From Sulfuricystis sp964478415 (GTDB lineage: Bacteria; Pseudomonadota; Gammaproteobacteria; Burkholderiales; Rhodocyclaceae), in NCBI GenBank assembly GCA_964478415.1, contig CAYZII010000004.1:3685-67684 (forward strand): 64,000 nt of DNA. The letters run 5' to 3'. A program made the translations under genes and the position numbers. Of the stretch, positions 51,882-60,624 are shown one piece after another. The notes under the pieces are model-generated. The model was not told the origin of the DNA, ran no database searches, and worked only from the letters and a program-made list of their open reading frames with translations. The stretch's first letter is position 1; each line of letters starts with the position of its first letter.

Positions 51882-53003
51882 TTAATTGAGCAAAATTCGC
51901 AACATCCTCCGCAATGGCTCGGCGGCCCCCCACAGCAGTTGGTCACCACAGGTGAAGGCCCCCAGGTATTCTGGCCCCATCGCCAGTTTGTGCAAGCGCC
52001 CGACCGGCACCGTCAGAGTGCCGGTCACCGCCGCCGGTGTGAGTTCGCGTTCGGTGATCTCGCGCTCGTTGGGCACGACCTTGACCCAGTCATTACCCTT
52101 GGCAATGATGTCGCAGATTTCATCGAGCGGCACATCTTTCTTCAGTTTGATCGTCAATCCTTGCGAGTGGCAGCGCATCGCACCGACACGGACGCAGATG
52201 CCATCGATCGGAATGCTGCCGGGGCTGCGGAAAGGCGGCTTGCCGAGAATCTTGTTGCATTCGGCCCCCCCCTTCCACTCCTCCTTGGACTGGCCATGTT
52301 CGACCGGGACGTCGATCCAAGGAATCACGCTACCGGCAAGAGGCACGCCACGGAAGTTCTTGGTCGGGAAAGCAGGCGAACGCATCGTCTCAGCCACTTT
52401 GCGGTCGATGTCGAGGATGGCCGACGCGGGATCGGCAAGCTCGGCTTTCACTGCATCGTGCAGCAGACCCATCTGCATCAGCAGTTCGCGCATGTTCTGC
52501 GCGCCGGCACCGGAAGCCGCCTGATAGGTCATCGCCGAGACCCATTCGACGAGGTCATGGTGGAACAGGCCGCCGAGACCCATCAGCATCAGCGAGACCG
52601 TGCAGTTGCCGCCGATGTAATTTTTGATGCCCATTGCAAGTCCCGCCTTGATCACCTCGAGATTGACCGGATCGAGAATGATGATCGCATCATCCATCAT
52701 GCGCAGCGTCGAGGCGGCGTCGATCCAGAAGCCTTCCCAGCCAGAAGCGCGCAGCGGAGCAAATACCTCTTTCGTGTAATCGCCCCCCTGACAGCTGATG
52801 ATCACGTCCATCTGGCGTAACGCGGCGATGTCGCGCGCATCCTTGAGCGGCACACCACCGGCTTCCCGCGGCCCCTGGCCACCGACGTTCGAGGTGGTGA
52901 AGAAGACCGGCTCGATCAGTGAGAAATCGTTCTCCTCGCGCATGCGCTGCATCAGCACCGAGCCGACCATGCCGCGCCAACCCACCAGACCCACTTTTTT
53001 CAT
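51882..53003 (-). CDS. asd: Aspartate-semialdehyde dehydrogenase
   Basis: Makes aspartate semialdehyde for Lys, Met, Thr and diaminopimelate. The 373-residue enzyme starts MKKVGLVGWRGMVGSVLMQRM with the NADP loop; the catalytic Cys is in IGGNCTVSLMLMGLGGLF near 135 and the His probably in VRVGAMRCHSQGL. Start at 53003 after AAGGA; seven more codons upstream are open. It follows leuB by 17 bases. Confidence 0.95.
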   Translation of the reverse strand: MKKVGLVGWRGMVGSVLMQRMREENDFSLIEPVFFTTSNVGGQGPREAGGVPLKDARDIAALRQMDVIISCQGGDYTKEVFAPLRASGWEGFWIDAASTLRMMDDAIIILDPVNLEVIKAGLAMGIKNYIGGNCTVSLMLMGLGGLFHHDLVEWVSAMTYQAASGAGAQNMRELLMQMGLLHDAVKAELADPASAILDIDRKVAETMRSPAFPTKNFRGVPLAGSVIPWIDVPVEHGQSKEEWKGGAECNKILGKPPFRSPGSIPIDGICVRVGAMRCHSQGLTIKLKKDVPLDEICDIIAKGNDWVKVVPNEREITERELTPAAVTGTLTVPVGRLHKLAMGPEYLGAFTCGDQLLWGAAEPLRRMLRILLN

Positions 53004-53020
53004 GATTCGCGTTCCTTTCT

Positions 53021-54085
53021 TCAAAGAGCGGCGAGCACCGCGTCGCCCATTTCCCTGGTGCCGACCTTCTTCATACCGGACTCATAAATGTCCGCCGTGC
53101 GAAAGCCTTGCGCCAGCACCTTCTTCACGGCATTCTCGATGCGGCTCGCCGCCACTTGGTCGTCGAAGGTATAACGCAGCATCATTGCTGCCGAAAGAAT
53201 CGTGGCCAGCGGATTGGCCACCCCTTTGCCGGCGATGTCGGGTGCCGAACCATGACAAGGCTCGTAGAGCCCCTTGTTGTTGGCATCCAGCGAAGCGGAA
53301 GGCAGCATGCCGATCGAACCGGTGAGCATGGAGGCCTCGTCGGAAAGAATGTCGCCGAACATGTTGCCGGTGACCATCACGTCGAATTGCTTCGGATTCC
53401 TCACCAGCTGCATCGCGGCATTGTCGACGAGCATGTGCGTCAGTTCGACATCCGGGTAATCCCTAGCCGTCTCGCTCACGACATCCCGCCACAGCTGGGT
53501 GCATTCGAGCACGTTCATCTTATCGACCGAGCAGACGCGCCGGCTGCGCTTGCGTGCTGCCTCGAAAGCCACTCGCGCGATGCGGCGGATTTCACTCTCA
53601 CTGTAGATCATCGTATTGAAACCGACACGCTGCTTGATTCCCTCGACCTCGCGCATCTCGATGCCGCGCGGCTGGCCGAAATAGATGTCGCCGGTCAGTT
53701 CGCGCACGATCAGGATGTCGAGACCGGAGACGATCTCCGGCTTGAGCGTCGAGGCATTGGCCAGCTCGGGATAGAGCACTGCCGGACGCAGATTGGCAAA
53801 CAACCCGAGCTCCTTGCGAATGCCCAGCAGACCCCGTTCCGGGCGCTGTTCGCGCGGGAGGCCATCCCATTTCGGCCCGCCGACGGCACCGAGCAGGACG
53901 GCATCGGCTTCGCGCGCGAGCCTGCGGGTCGCCTCGGGATAAGGATCGCCTGTTGCATCGACCGCACAACCGCCCAGGAGGCCTTCCTCGATCTCGAAAG
54001 GCAGCGCGAGCGCCCTGAGAATGCGCACGGCCTCGCGGGTGATTTCCGGCCCGATGCCATCACCGGGCAATACCAGAATTTTCAT
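53021..54085 (-). CDS. leuB: 3-Isopropylmalate dehydrogenase
   Basis: Oxidative decarboxylation in leucine synthesis. The 354-residue enzyme begins MKILVLPGDGIGPEITREAV; ELTGDIYFGQPRG and the metal-binding region GNMFGDILSDEASMLTGSIG are diagnostic for LeuB. Starts 24 bases after entericidin. leuA and leuCD are not in the window. Confidence 0.96.
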   Translation of the reverse strand: MKILVLPGDGIGPEITREAVRILRALALPFEIEEGLLGGCAVDATGDPYPEATRRLAREADAVLLGAVGGPKWDGLPREQRPERGLLGIRKELGLFANLRPAVLYPELANASTLKPEIVSGLDILIVRELTGDIYFGQPRGIEMREVEGIKQRVGFNTMIYSESEIRRIARVAFEAARKRSRRVCSVDKMNVLECTQLWRDVVSETARDYPDVELTHMLVDNAAMQLVRNPKQFDVMVTGNMFGDILSDEASMLTGSIGMLPSASLDANNKGLYEPCHGSAPDIAGKGVANPLATILSAAMMLRYTFDDQVAASRIENAVKKVLAQGFRTADIYESGMKKVGTREMGDAVLAAL

Positions 54086-54109
54086 TGAGATTCCTATTGA
54101 AATAAAGGA

Positions 54110-54229
54110 TTACTTGACCGCCTTCTGAATCGCTTCGCCGCCTTTCTCGATATCCTTGCCGATGCCCTGAATAGTGTTGCAGCCGGCAACAAGGGCAACG
54201 ATAGCCAACCAACCAAGCCATTGCTTCAT
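54110..54229 (-). CDS. Entericidin-type small lipoprotein
   Basis: A 39-residue precursor: signal peptide with lipobox LVAGC, then NTIQGIGKDIEKGGEAIQKA, the characteristic amphipathic entericidin helix. GGGAG lies 7 bases before the ATG. In E. coli entericidins A and B form an antidote/toxin pair linked to lysis in stationary phase, but a single copy like this one is common and may have an envelope role. It sits just upstream of leuB. Confidence 0.85.
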   Translation of the reverse strand: MKQWLGWLAIVALVAGCNTIQGIGKDIEKGGEAIQKAVK

Positions 54230-54240
54230 GATCGACTCCC

Positions 54241-54266
54241 AAAAGAAAAAATTATCGCACAGCGAT
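54241..54266 (-). terminator. Weak terminator after the M48 peptidase gene
   Basis: On the minus strand ATCGC/GCGAT (5-bp stem, 3-base loop) is followed by AATTTTTTCTTTT. The stem is short; the same bases contain a GATAAT that could be a -10 for the entericidin gene. Confidence 0.4.
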
Positions 54267-54314
54267 GGGTCCGGCTCCCAGCCTGCAAACCGCGCGCCAC
54301 GGTGCGAAGCTCCC

Positions 54315-55094
54315 TCAGTGCGCACCAGGACGGTAATGGCTCAGGGCCTCCGGCAACCAACGTTCGATTTCCCGGATGCGCGTCTCGTCGGCCGGGTGTG
54401 TGGAAAGCCATTCCGGTGGTTGCGAACGGTCTTTCGCCTGCGCTGCCATGCGTTTCCACAATGCCAGCGCTGCGCGGGGATCATAGCCGGCCTTGGCCAT
54501 GTAGACCAGGCCCATACGATCCGCCTCCGCTTCCTGCAGACGCGCATAAGGCAGCAGGAAACCGACCGCGGCACCGGCACCGAGCAATCCGGCATAGCGG
54601 TCGCGACGCCGCGCATCACTCGTCGCCATCACCGTCGCCGCGGTCAAACCCGCGACGACCATTTCCTGACTGAGACGTTCGCCACCATGACGGGCGATCG
54701 CATGCGCGACTTCATGCGCAATCACTGCCGCGAGTCCGGCATCGTCTTGGGCGACCGGCAGTAGTCCGGTATAGATGGCCACTTTGCCGCCAGGCAGACA
54801 GAACGCATTGACGATCTTGTCGTTCTCGATCACCTTGAATTCCCACTGGTAATCGCTACGCCCGGTGGCGGCGGCAATGCGCCGGCCGATTTTCTCGACA
54901 CGCGCATTGACGAGAGGATCGCTGCTAAGCTTCTCTTTTTCGAGGATTTCCCGGAAGCCCAGCAACCCCATGCGGATTTCCTGCTGTTCCGAAATCATCA
55001 GCAGTTGCGAGCGTCCGGTGACCGGCACCGTGCTGCACCCGGTGAGCAGCAAAGCCACCCCAACCGCGGTAAGGACTTGCATCTTCATTTTCAT
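54315..55094 (-). CDS. M48-family metalloprotease lipoprotein
   Basis: A 259-residue outer-envelope protease. Signal peptide with lipobox LLTGC (about 13-17), zinc motif HEVAHAIARHGGER (HExxH near 127) and third ligand Glu in QEAEADRMGLVY. The group includes LoiP/YcaL, which degrade misfolded outer-membrane proteins. The start at 55094 (MKMKMQVLTAVG) follows GAGGAAGGC. It ends with the dipeptide pattern typical of the family. Confidence 0.88.
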   Translation of the reverse strand: MKMKMQVLTAVGVALLLTGCSTVPVTGRSQLLMISEQQEIRMGLLGFREILEKEKLSSDPLVNARVEKIGRRIAAATGRSDYQWEFKVIENDKIVNAFCLPGGKVAIYTGLLPVAQDDAGLAAVIAHEVAHAIARHGGERLSQEMVVAGLTAATVMATSDARRRDRYAGLLGAGAAVGFLLPYARLQEAEADRMGLVYMAKAGYDPRAALALWKRMAAQAKDRSQPPEWLSTHPADETRIREIERWLPEALSHYRPGAH

Positions 55095-55101
55095 GCCTTC
55101 C

Positions 55102-56286
55102 TCAACGCGTTGCCAGCGATTGCGCTGACACACCCCGCCAGATCAACAGCCAGCCACAGGCGGCACACAGCGCCGCCAGCGTGTAGGTCATGCCGGCGCC
55201 CAGGGGCTCCCAGGACTGACCGCTGATCAACCCACCCACCATGCCGCCGGCACCGAACGAAATACTGCCATAAACGCCTTGGGCACGCGCCTGTTGCGCG
55301 GGTTCGAACCAGTGGATCAGCGCGGCCATCGCCGCGGCATGATAGGCACCGAAGGTGGCGCCGTGGAGCAGTTGGGCAATAGAGAGCAACCAGGCAAAAT
55401 CCGCCGCCCAGCCGATCAACAGGAAACGCAGCACGGCCAGGGCAAAACTGGCCAACAGGATGCTGCGCAAGGACACGTGGCGCATCAGGCGCGGCATGGT
55501 CATGAAGACGACGATTTCGGCCACCACGCCGAGCGACCAGAGCGAGCCGACCGCCAGCTTGTCGTAACCATGGGCGACGAGATGGATCGAGTAGAAGACA
55601 TACAGCGGCCCGTGGGCGACCGACATGAAGAAACAGGCGGCGAGCAGCGACAGGACTGCCGGCCGGCGCAGCTGTTTGCCGATCGGAGGTGCCGTCTCGC
55701 CAGCGCCGAGTTTCGTCTCTTCGAGCAGCAGGGCGCTGGCCAGCACACAGGCGAGGATCGTCAGGCAGGCCCACAGCACCGTGCTGATCGGCAGATGGTC
55801 GAGCAACGCACCCAGGCCGAGCACACTGACGATGAAACCGATCGACCCCCAGGAGCGGATGCGGCCATAACGTTCGGCTCGTCCCGCAAGGCGGTCGAGG
55901 GTCATCGCTTCGGCGAGCGGCAAAGCCGCACTCCAGAAGAACCAGACCAATGTCATCGCGAGGAACAACACCAGCAGATCGCGTGACAGGAAAAAGCCCA
56001 GGAAGCCTACCAGCGCCCCAAATGCGGCCAACTTGACCACCGCGGCGCGCATGCCGAGGCGATCGGCCAGCCAGCCCCACAGATTCGGTGCCAGCAGACG
56101 CATCACCTGCGGTACCGACATCAGCACCCCGATCGCCCACGCCGACAGGCCGACATCCTGCAGATAGAGCGAGAAATAGGGCGCAAACGCGCCGACGAAC
56201 GCGAAGTAATAAAAATACCAAGCCGCCAGACGCCGCAGTTGTCGGCTGTCGGCATCCTGCGGCGGGGCCGCACTAGGGGAGCTCAA
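55102..56286 (-). CDS. MFS transporter (HcaT/MFS_1-like)
   Basis: A 394-residue protein with 12 predicted helices. WYFYYFAFVGAFAPYFSLYL and MRLLAPNLWGWLADRLGMRA are typical of the phenylpropionate/nucleoside permease-like MFS group; the substrate is unknown. A copy of the dispersed repeat encodes KLGAGETAP in the central cytoplasmic loop between helices 6 and 7. It overlaps the DUF465 gene by four bases. Confidence 0.82.
   Translation of the reverse strand: MSSPSAAPPQDADSRQLRRLAAWYFYYFAFVGAFAPYFSLYLQDVGLSAWAIGVLMSVPQVMRLLAPNLWGWLADRLGMRAAVVKLAAFGALVGFLGFFLSRDLLVLFLAMTLVWFFWSAALPLAEAMTLDRLAGRAERYGRIRSWGSIGFIVSVLGLGALLDHLPISTVLWACLTILACVLASALLLEETKLGAGETAPPIGKQLRRPAVLSLLAACFFMSVAHGPLYVFYSIHLVAHGYDKLAVGSLWSLGVVAEIVVFMTMPRLMRHVSLRSILLASFALAVLRFLLIGWAADFAWLLSIAQLLHGATFGAYHAAAMAALIHWFEPAQQARAQGVYGSISFGAGGMVGGLISGQSWEPLGAGMTYTLAALCAACGWLLIWRGVSAQSLATR
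55688..55713 (-). repeat. Dispersed 26-bp repeat, MFS central loop
   Basis: Full match: AAAC, core TCGGCGCTGGCG, AG, ACGGCACC, sense to the gene. Confidence 0.85.
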
Positions 56287-56546
56287 GCGCAGTGTTTCTG
56301 GCCGATGCGGTAAGCCATCAGCAACTGATAAATTTCGTCCTTGAGCTTCAGGCGCGCTTTTTTCATGTCTTCAAAGGTGAAATCGGCAACCGGCATGTCG
56401 TGCTCCTCGAGATCCTCGACCTTGCCCGTCAACCGGTTGTAACGCGCAAACAGGGCCGCGAAGAACCCGCTCTCGGCCTTCAGCGTGTCGATCGCGTCGC
56501 GCAGCTCGGGAAACTCGGTGTAGAGATCGTGATGTTCGACGTGCAT
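56283..56546 (-). CDS. DUF465/YdcH-like protein
   Basis: An 87-residue, mostly helical, charged cytoplasmic protein. HHDLYTEFPELRDAIDTL and LKLKDEIYQLL, with a KKARLKLKDE helix, match the DUF465 family of small proteins without assigned function. It is first in a pair with the MFS gene and about 50 bases downstream of aroC. Confidence 0.8.
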   Translation of the reverse strand: MHVEHHDLYTEFPELRDAIDTLKAESGFFAALFARYNRLTGKVEDLEEHDMPVADFTFEDMKKARLKLKDEIYQLLMAYRIGQKHCA

Positions 56547-56597
56547 GGCAGTTACTTCCCCTTCATTTTGGTTATCGGTGCGATTCTAGCAGCGCCT

Positions 56598-57710
56598 TTA
56601 CGGATCGCCACCCCCCGCGCGCGCGGGTATCGCCGGTGTCGGGCAGACCACATCGGCGCATTGCGCACGATGCAGCAGGGCGGCATCGATCAACACCAGT
56701 GCCAGCATCGCTTCGGCGATCGGCGTGGCGCGGATGCCGACGCAAGGGTCATGCCGCCCTTCGGTCGCCACCATCGCCGGCTGACCCGCGAGGTCGATCG
56801 AACGACGTGGGATGCGAATGCTCGACGTCGGCTTGATGGCAATGGAAACGCGCACGTCCTGTCCCGAAGAGATGCCGCCGAGAATGCCGCCGGCATGGTT
56901 GCTGAGAAAGCCCAGCGGGGTGAGCTCGTCGCCATGTTCGCTGCCCCGCTGGGCGATCGACGCGAAGCCGGCGCCGATTGCGACGCCTTTGACGGCGTTA
57001 ATACCCATCATCGCATAGGCGATCTTGGCATCGAGACGGTCATAGACCGGATCGCCCCAACCCGGGGGAACGCCGGTTGCTACCACTTCGATGCGCGCGC
57101 CGATCGAATCCCCATCCTTGCGCAACCGGTCCATGAAAGCTTCCAATTCAGGCACGATCGCCGCGTTTGGCACGAAAAAAGGGTTGCGATCGATTTCGCC
57201 CGCGTCGACGAAAGGAATTTCGATCGGTCCGAGCTGGCTCATCCAGCCGCGGATCACGACACCATAGCGTTCTTTCAGCCATTTTTTCGCGATCGCGCCG
57301 GCGGCAACGCGCACCGCCGTCTCGCGCGCCGAAGCGCGGCCACCACCACGGTAATCGCGTATGCCGTATTTTTGCCAGTAGGTATAGTCGGCATGGCCGG
57401 GGCGAAACGTGCGTGCGATGTCGCTGTAGTCCTTGCTGCGCTGGTCGGTGTTACGGATCAGCAGCGCGATCGGTGTGCCGGTGGTCTTGCCTTCGAACAC
57501 GCCGGAAAGGATTTCGACTGCGTCCGCCTCGCGCCGTTGGGTGACATGCCGCGAGGTGCCGGGCTTACGGCGATCGAGATCGTACTGGATGTCGGCTGCC
57601 GAGAGTTCCAGCCCTGGCGGGCAGCCATCGACGACACAGCCGATCGCCGGGCCATGGGATTCGCCAAAGGAGGTAACCCGAAACAGCCTGCCGATCGTGT
57701 TGCCGGACAT
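56598..57710 (-). CDS. aroC: Chorismate synthase
   Basis: Last shared step to aromatic amino acids, FMN-dependent. The 370-residue enzyme starts MSGNTIGRLFRVTSFGESHG with the signature GESHGPAIGCVVDG, then DLDRRKPGTSR and GRASARETAVRVAAGAIA, and GGISSGQDVRVSIAIKP. The C-terminus is slightly longer than usual (ARAGGGDP). Confidence 0.96.
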   Translation of the reverse strand: MSGNTIGRLFRVTSFGESHGPAIGCVVDGCPPGLELSAADIQYDLDRRKPGTSRHVTQRREADAVEILSGVFEGKTTGTPIALLIRNTDQRSKDYSDIARTFRPGHADYTYWQKYGIRDYRGGGRASARETAVRVAAGAIAKKWLKERYGVVIRGWMSQLGPIEIPFVDAGEIDRNPFFVPNAAIVPELEAFMDRLRKDGDSIGARIEVVATGVPPGWGDPVYDRLDAKIAYAMMGINAVKGVAIGAGFASIAQRGSEHGDELTPLGFLSNHAGGILGGISSGQDVRVSIAIKPTSSIRIPRRSIDLAGQPAMVATEGRHDPCVGIRATPIAEAMLALVLIDAALLHRAQCADVVCPTPAIPARAGGGDP

Positions 57711-57737
57711 GGTAGCGCAATGGTCAGTGGAGTGGAA

Positions 57738-58067
57738 TCAGCCGCAACGCTCGAGCAGGGATTTCTTGCCCGGCTTGCCGCGCCATGCGTCGGCATCCGG
57801 CAGTGGCGCCTTGCGCTCGACGATCGGTGGCCATTGCTTGGCCAACTCGGCATTCAGCGCGATGAACTCGCGCTGATCCTCCGGCACGTCGTCTTCGGCG
57901 AAGATCGCTTCCGCGGGGCATTCCGGCACGCACAGCGTGCAATCGATGCATTCATCGGGATCGATGACGAGAAAATTCGGTCCCTCACGAAAGCAATCCA
58001 CCGGACAGACATCGACACAATCGGTGTATTTGCACTTGATGCAATTCTCGGTCACCACGTAGGTCAT
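57738..58067 (-). CDS. fdxA: Ferredoxin FdxA, 3Fe-4S/4Fe-4S (7Fe) type
   Basis: A 109-residue soluble electron carrier. The first cluster is ligated by the Cys of CIKCKYTDCVDVCPVDC, with an extended loop, and the second by CIDCTLCVPECP; the pattern fits the 7Fe type. The C-terminal helix (FIALNAELAKQWPPI) is long, as in Azotobacter FdI-like proteins. AGGAGG stands 8 bases before the ATG. Confidence 0.92.
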   Translation of the reverse strand: MTYVVTENCIKCKYTDCVDVCPVDCFREGPNFLVIDPDECIDCTLCVPECPAEAIFAEDDVPEDQREFIALNAELAKQWPPIVERKAPLPDADAWRGKPGKKSLLERCG

Positions 58068-58096
58068 CGCTGCTTCCTCCTTGCTCGATGCGTGTC

Positions 58097-58102
58097 AGTA
58101 TA
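58097..58102 (-). promoter_or_regulatory. Possible -10 box of fdxA
   Basis: TATACT on the minus strand, 30 bases before the fdxA ATG. Its -35 region would fall inside the dispersed repeat at 58110-58135. Confidence 0.35.
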
Positions 58103-58109
58103 GCCATCC

Positions 58110-58135
58110 ATTGCCGTGTTGCCAGCGCAGAGTTT
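58110..58135 (-). repeat. Dispersed 26-bp repeat, der-fdxA gap
   Basis: AAAC, TCTGCGCTGGCA (two mismatches), AC, ACGGCAAT. Like the copy after ppiC it starts on the last base of a TGA stop, here that of der. Confidence 0.7.
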
Positions 58136-59460
58136 CAGCGCCGTTCGACATAGGGGTTTTTGGCGCTCTTGAACTGGATACGCAATGGGGTTCCCTGGAG
58201 CTTGAACGCCTCGACGAAGGCATGCTCGAGATAGCGCACATAGGAGGGCGGGACGTGCTCGAGGGCGCTGCCATGGATGACCACGACCGGCGGGTTGCTG
58301 CCGCCCTGATGGGCATAGCGCAGTTTGGGTCGCACATTGCCATGGCGTGGCGGCGCCTGCTTCTGCACGGCGGCCTGGAGCACGCGCGTCAGCTTCGGCG
58401 TCGGTAGCTTGGCCATCGCCGCGGCATAGGCGCGGTCCACCGACTGCAACAGACCGGCCACCCCCTGGCCATGGAGCGCCGAGATGTAATGCACGCGAGC
58501 GAAACCGAGAAAGTTCAGCTTGTGTTGGAGCGCCTGTTTCACCTGTGCACGGCGATAAGCATCGACCGCATCCCATTTGTTCACCGCCAGCACCAGCGCT
58601 CGCCCGGTTTCGAGACAAAAGCCAGCGATATGCGCATCCTGATCGGCGATCTCCTGACTAGCATCGACCATCAGCACGACCACGCTGGCGGCCTCGATCG
58701 CCTGTAGCGTCTTGACGACGGAGAATTTTTCCACCGCTTCGAAGACGCGTCCCTTGCGTCGCAGGCCCGCCGTGTCGATCAGCGTGTAATGCTTGCCGTC
58801 CCTCTCGAAAGGCGTGGCGATCGCATCGCGCGTCGTGCCCGGCATGTCGAAGGCGATCATGCGCTCCTCGCCGAGCAGGGTATTGACGAGCGTGCTCTTG
58901 CCGACATTGGGCCGGCCGACGATGGCCACGCGCGGTCCGCTCTCCTCGGCAACCTCATCCTCTCCCTCAGGGAAGCTGGACAACACCAACTCCAGCAACT
59001 CGCGTACCCCTTCCCCATGGGCGGCGGAGATCGCGTAAGGCTGTCCCAATCCCAGCTCGTGGAATTCCGCCGCGACGAGGTCGCGGTTCATGCCCTCGGC
59101 CTTGTTGACGACAAGATACACGGGCCGCCCGGCGCGACGCAGTCGCTCGGCAATCTCGATGTCCTGCTGGGTCAGGCCGGTGCGGGCATCGACGACGAAC
59201 AGCAGCGCATCGGCTTCGACGATCGCGGCTTCGGCCTGGCGCGCCATTTCATGGACGAGCCCCTCTTTGGCTGTTGGCTCGAAACCGCCGGTATCGATGA
59301 CGAGGAAAGGCCGTTTGCCGAGGCGGCCCTGACCATAATGCCGGTCACGCGTCAGCCCCGGCTGGTCGGCAACCAATGCCGCACGGGACTTCGTCAGGCG
59401 GTTGAACAGCGTCGATTTGCCGACATTCGGCCGGCCGACGATTGCGAGAGTAGGAACCAT
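58135..59460 (-). CDS. der: Ribosome-assembly GTPase Der (EngA)
   Basis: A 441-residue protein with two tandem GTPase domains and a KH-like end, needed for 50S maturation. GRPNVGKSTLFNRLTKS (8-24) and GRPNVGKSTLVNTLLGEE (about 183-200) are the two P-loops; DTGGFEP and DTAGLRRKG are the G3 motifs, NKAEG and NKWDA the G4 motifs. It follows bamB directly, in the conserved order hisS-yfgM-bamB-der. Confidence 0.96.
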   Translation of the reverse strand: MVPTLAIVGRPNVGKSTLFNRLTKSRAALVADQPGLTRDRHYGQGRLGKRPFLVIDTGGFEPTAKEGLVHEMARQAEAAIVEADALLFVVDARTGLTQQDIEIAERLRRAGRPVYLVVNKAEGMNRDLVAAEFHELGLGQPYAISAAHGEGVRELLELVLSSFPEGEDEVAEESGPRVAIVGRPNVGKSTLVNTLLGEERMIAFDMPGTTRDAIATPFERDGKHYTLIDTAGLRRKGRVFEAVEKFSVVKTLQAIEAASVVVLMVDASQEIADQDAHIAGFCLETGRALVLAVNKWDAVDAYRRAQVKQALQHKLNFLGFARVHYISALHGQGVAGLLQSVDRAYAAAMAKLPTPKLTRVLQAAVQKQAPPRHGNVRPKLRYAHQGGSNPPVVVIHGSALEHVPPSYVRYLEHAFVEAFKLQGTPLRIQFKSAKNPYVERR

Positions 59461-60624
59461 CTAGCGTATTTCGAGCGCCTCTACGCTGCCATTCTTGGTC
59501 TGCACGACAAAACGTTCGCCCGCGCCCCCAAGTCTTTGTGGCGCGGCGACGATGGCCGATCCATCGGTGGCGAAACGCGCAACGAAACCGCCATCGCTCT
59601 GTTCGAGCAGATGCAAATGGCCCTCGAAATCACCGACCACGACTTTTCTGCCGATGGCCAACGGTCTGCCGACACCGCGCAAGCGCAGCTTGTCCTGTTT
59701 CCAGAGCGTGGCACCATCATTGCGATCGAAGGCATGGACGATGCCTTTCTCGTCGGTGACGAAGATGGCGCGTTGGCCGATAGCGAGCCCGGCCACCGAG
59801 GAAATGTCGCGTGCCCAGACCTGCCGACCGTTGTCACTGTCGAAACAGGCGAGCCGTCCCTGGAAAGCCACGGCACAGACGCTTCCCGCCTCGACGACCG
59901 GATCGCTGGCGACGTCGGCGATACGTTCGAGCTCGGTGGTACCGCGTGGCAGTGCCACCGTGGATTCCCACAATGCAGCACCATTGCCCCGAGCAATGGC
60001 CACCAGCTTGCCCCCCGGAAAACCGGCAAAAACGGCCTTCTCCGTTATCACGACGCCCGCTGGTGAGCGCAACACCAAAGCCGGTGTTGGCCGTTGATAA
60101 GTCCAGCGGCGTTTGCCGTCGGCGACATCGAACGCGAACAGCCGCGCATCGAGGCTGCGCACGATCACGAGATCATCCGCCAGCGCCGGTGCGGCAAGGA
60201 TTTCCGAACTCGCCTGGGCCTGCCACGCCAGCCGGCCATCGTGGGCATCGAAGGCGAGCACCTCCCCTTTCGGCGTACCCACCACGACCAATTTCTCGTT
60301 GGCCCCCACACCGCCAGACAATGTCTTGCCCGTCTGGATGCGCCAGGACTCCCGGCCGTTGTCGAGGCGTACCAGTACCCCCTCCCGGCTCGCGGCATAA
60401 ACGCTTTCGCCGACCACCGCGGGCGTCAGCACATATTCCCCTGCCTTGCCGATGCTTGCCTGCCAGAGACGCACGACCTCGGTTTGTGCCTGAATGGCCG
60501 GCAAAGGCGCAGGCTTCGCCTTCGGCGCCGACTTCCTGAACGGATTGAGCGCATCGAAGGTATCGCTGATCGTTGCGCAGCCAGCCAGCAACAAGCCGGA
60601 GAGCAGCAATGCGGCCAGCCTCAT
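59461..60624 (-). CDS. bamB: Outer-membrane assembly lipoprotein BamB
   Basis: A 387-residue lipoprotein of the BAM complex, which inserts beta-barrels in the outer membrane. Signal peptide with lipobox LLLAGC (about 12-17). The rest is a PQQ-like eight-bladed propeller with repeated blades such as GRESWRIQTGKTLSGGVG, DGRLAWQAQ and NGRQVWARDISS. It overlaps yfgM by four bases and abuts der. Confidence 0.94.
   Translation of the reverse strand: MRLAALLLSGLLLAGCATISDTFDALNPFRKSAPKAKPAPLPAIQAQTEVVRLWQASIGKAGEYVLTPAVVGESVYAASREGVLVRLDNGRESWRIQTGKTLSGGVGANEKLVVVGTPKGEVLAFDAHDGRLAWQAQASSEILAAPALADDLVIVRSLDARLFAFDVADGKRRWTYQRPTPALVLRSPAGVVITEKAVFAGFPGGKLVAIARGNGAALWESTVALPRGTTELERIADVASDPVVEAGSVCAVAFQGRLACFDSDNGRQVWARDISSVAGLAIGQRAIFVTDEKGIVHAFDRNDGATLWKQDKLRLRGVGRPLAIGRKVVVGDFEGHLHLLEQSDGGFVARFATDGSAIVAAPQRLGGAGERFVVQTKNGSVEALEIR

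Noticed and set aside
56292..58103. 603-codon open frame on the plus strand across DUF465, aroC and fdxA
   Set aside because: It is antisense to three well-identified genes and has no protein-like composition or ribosome-binding site.
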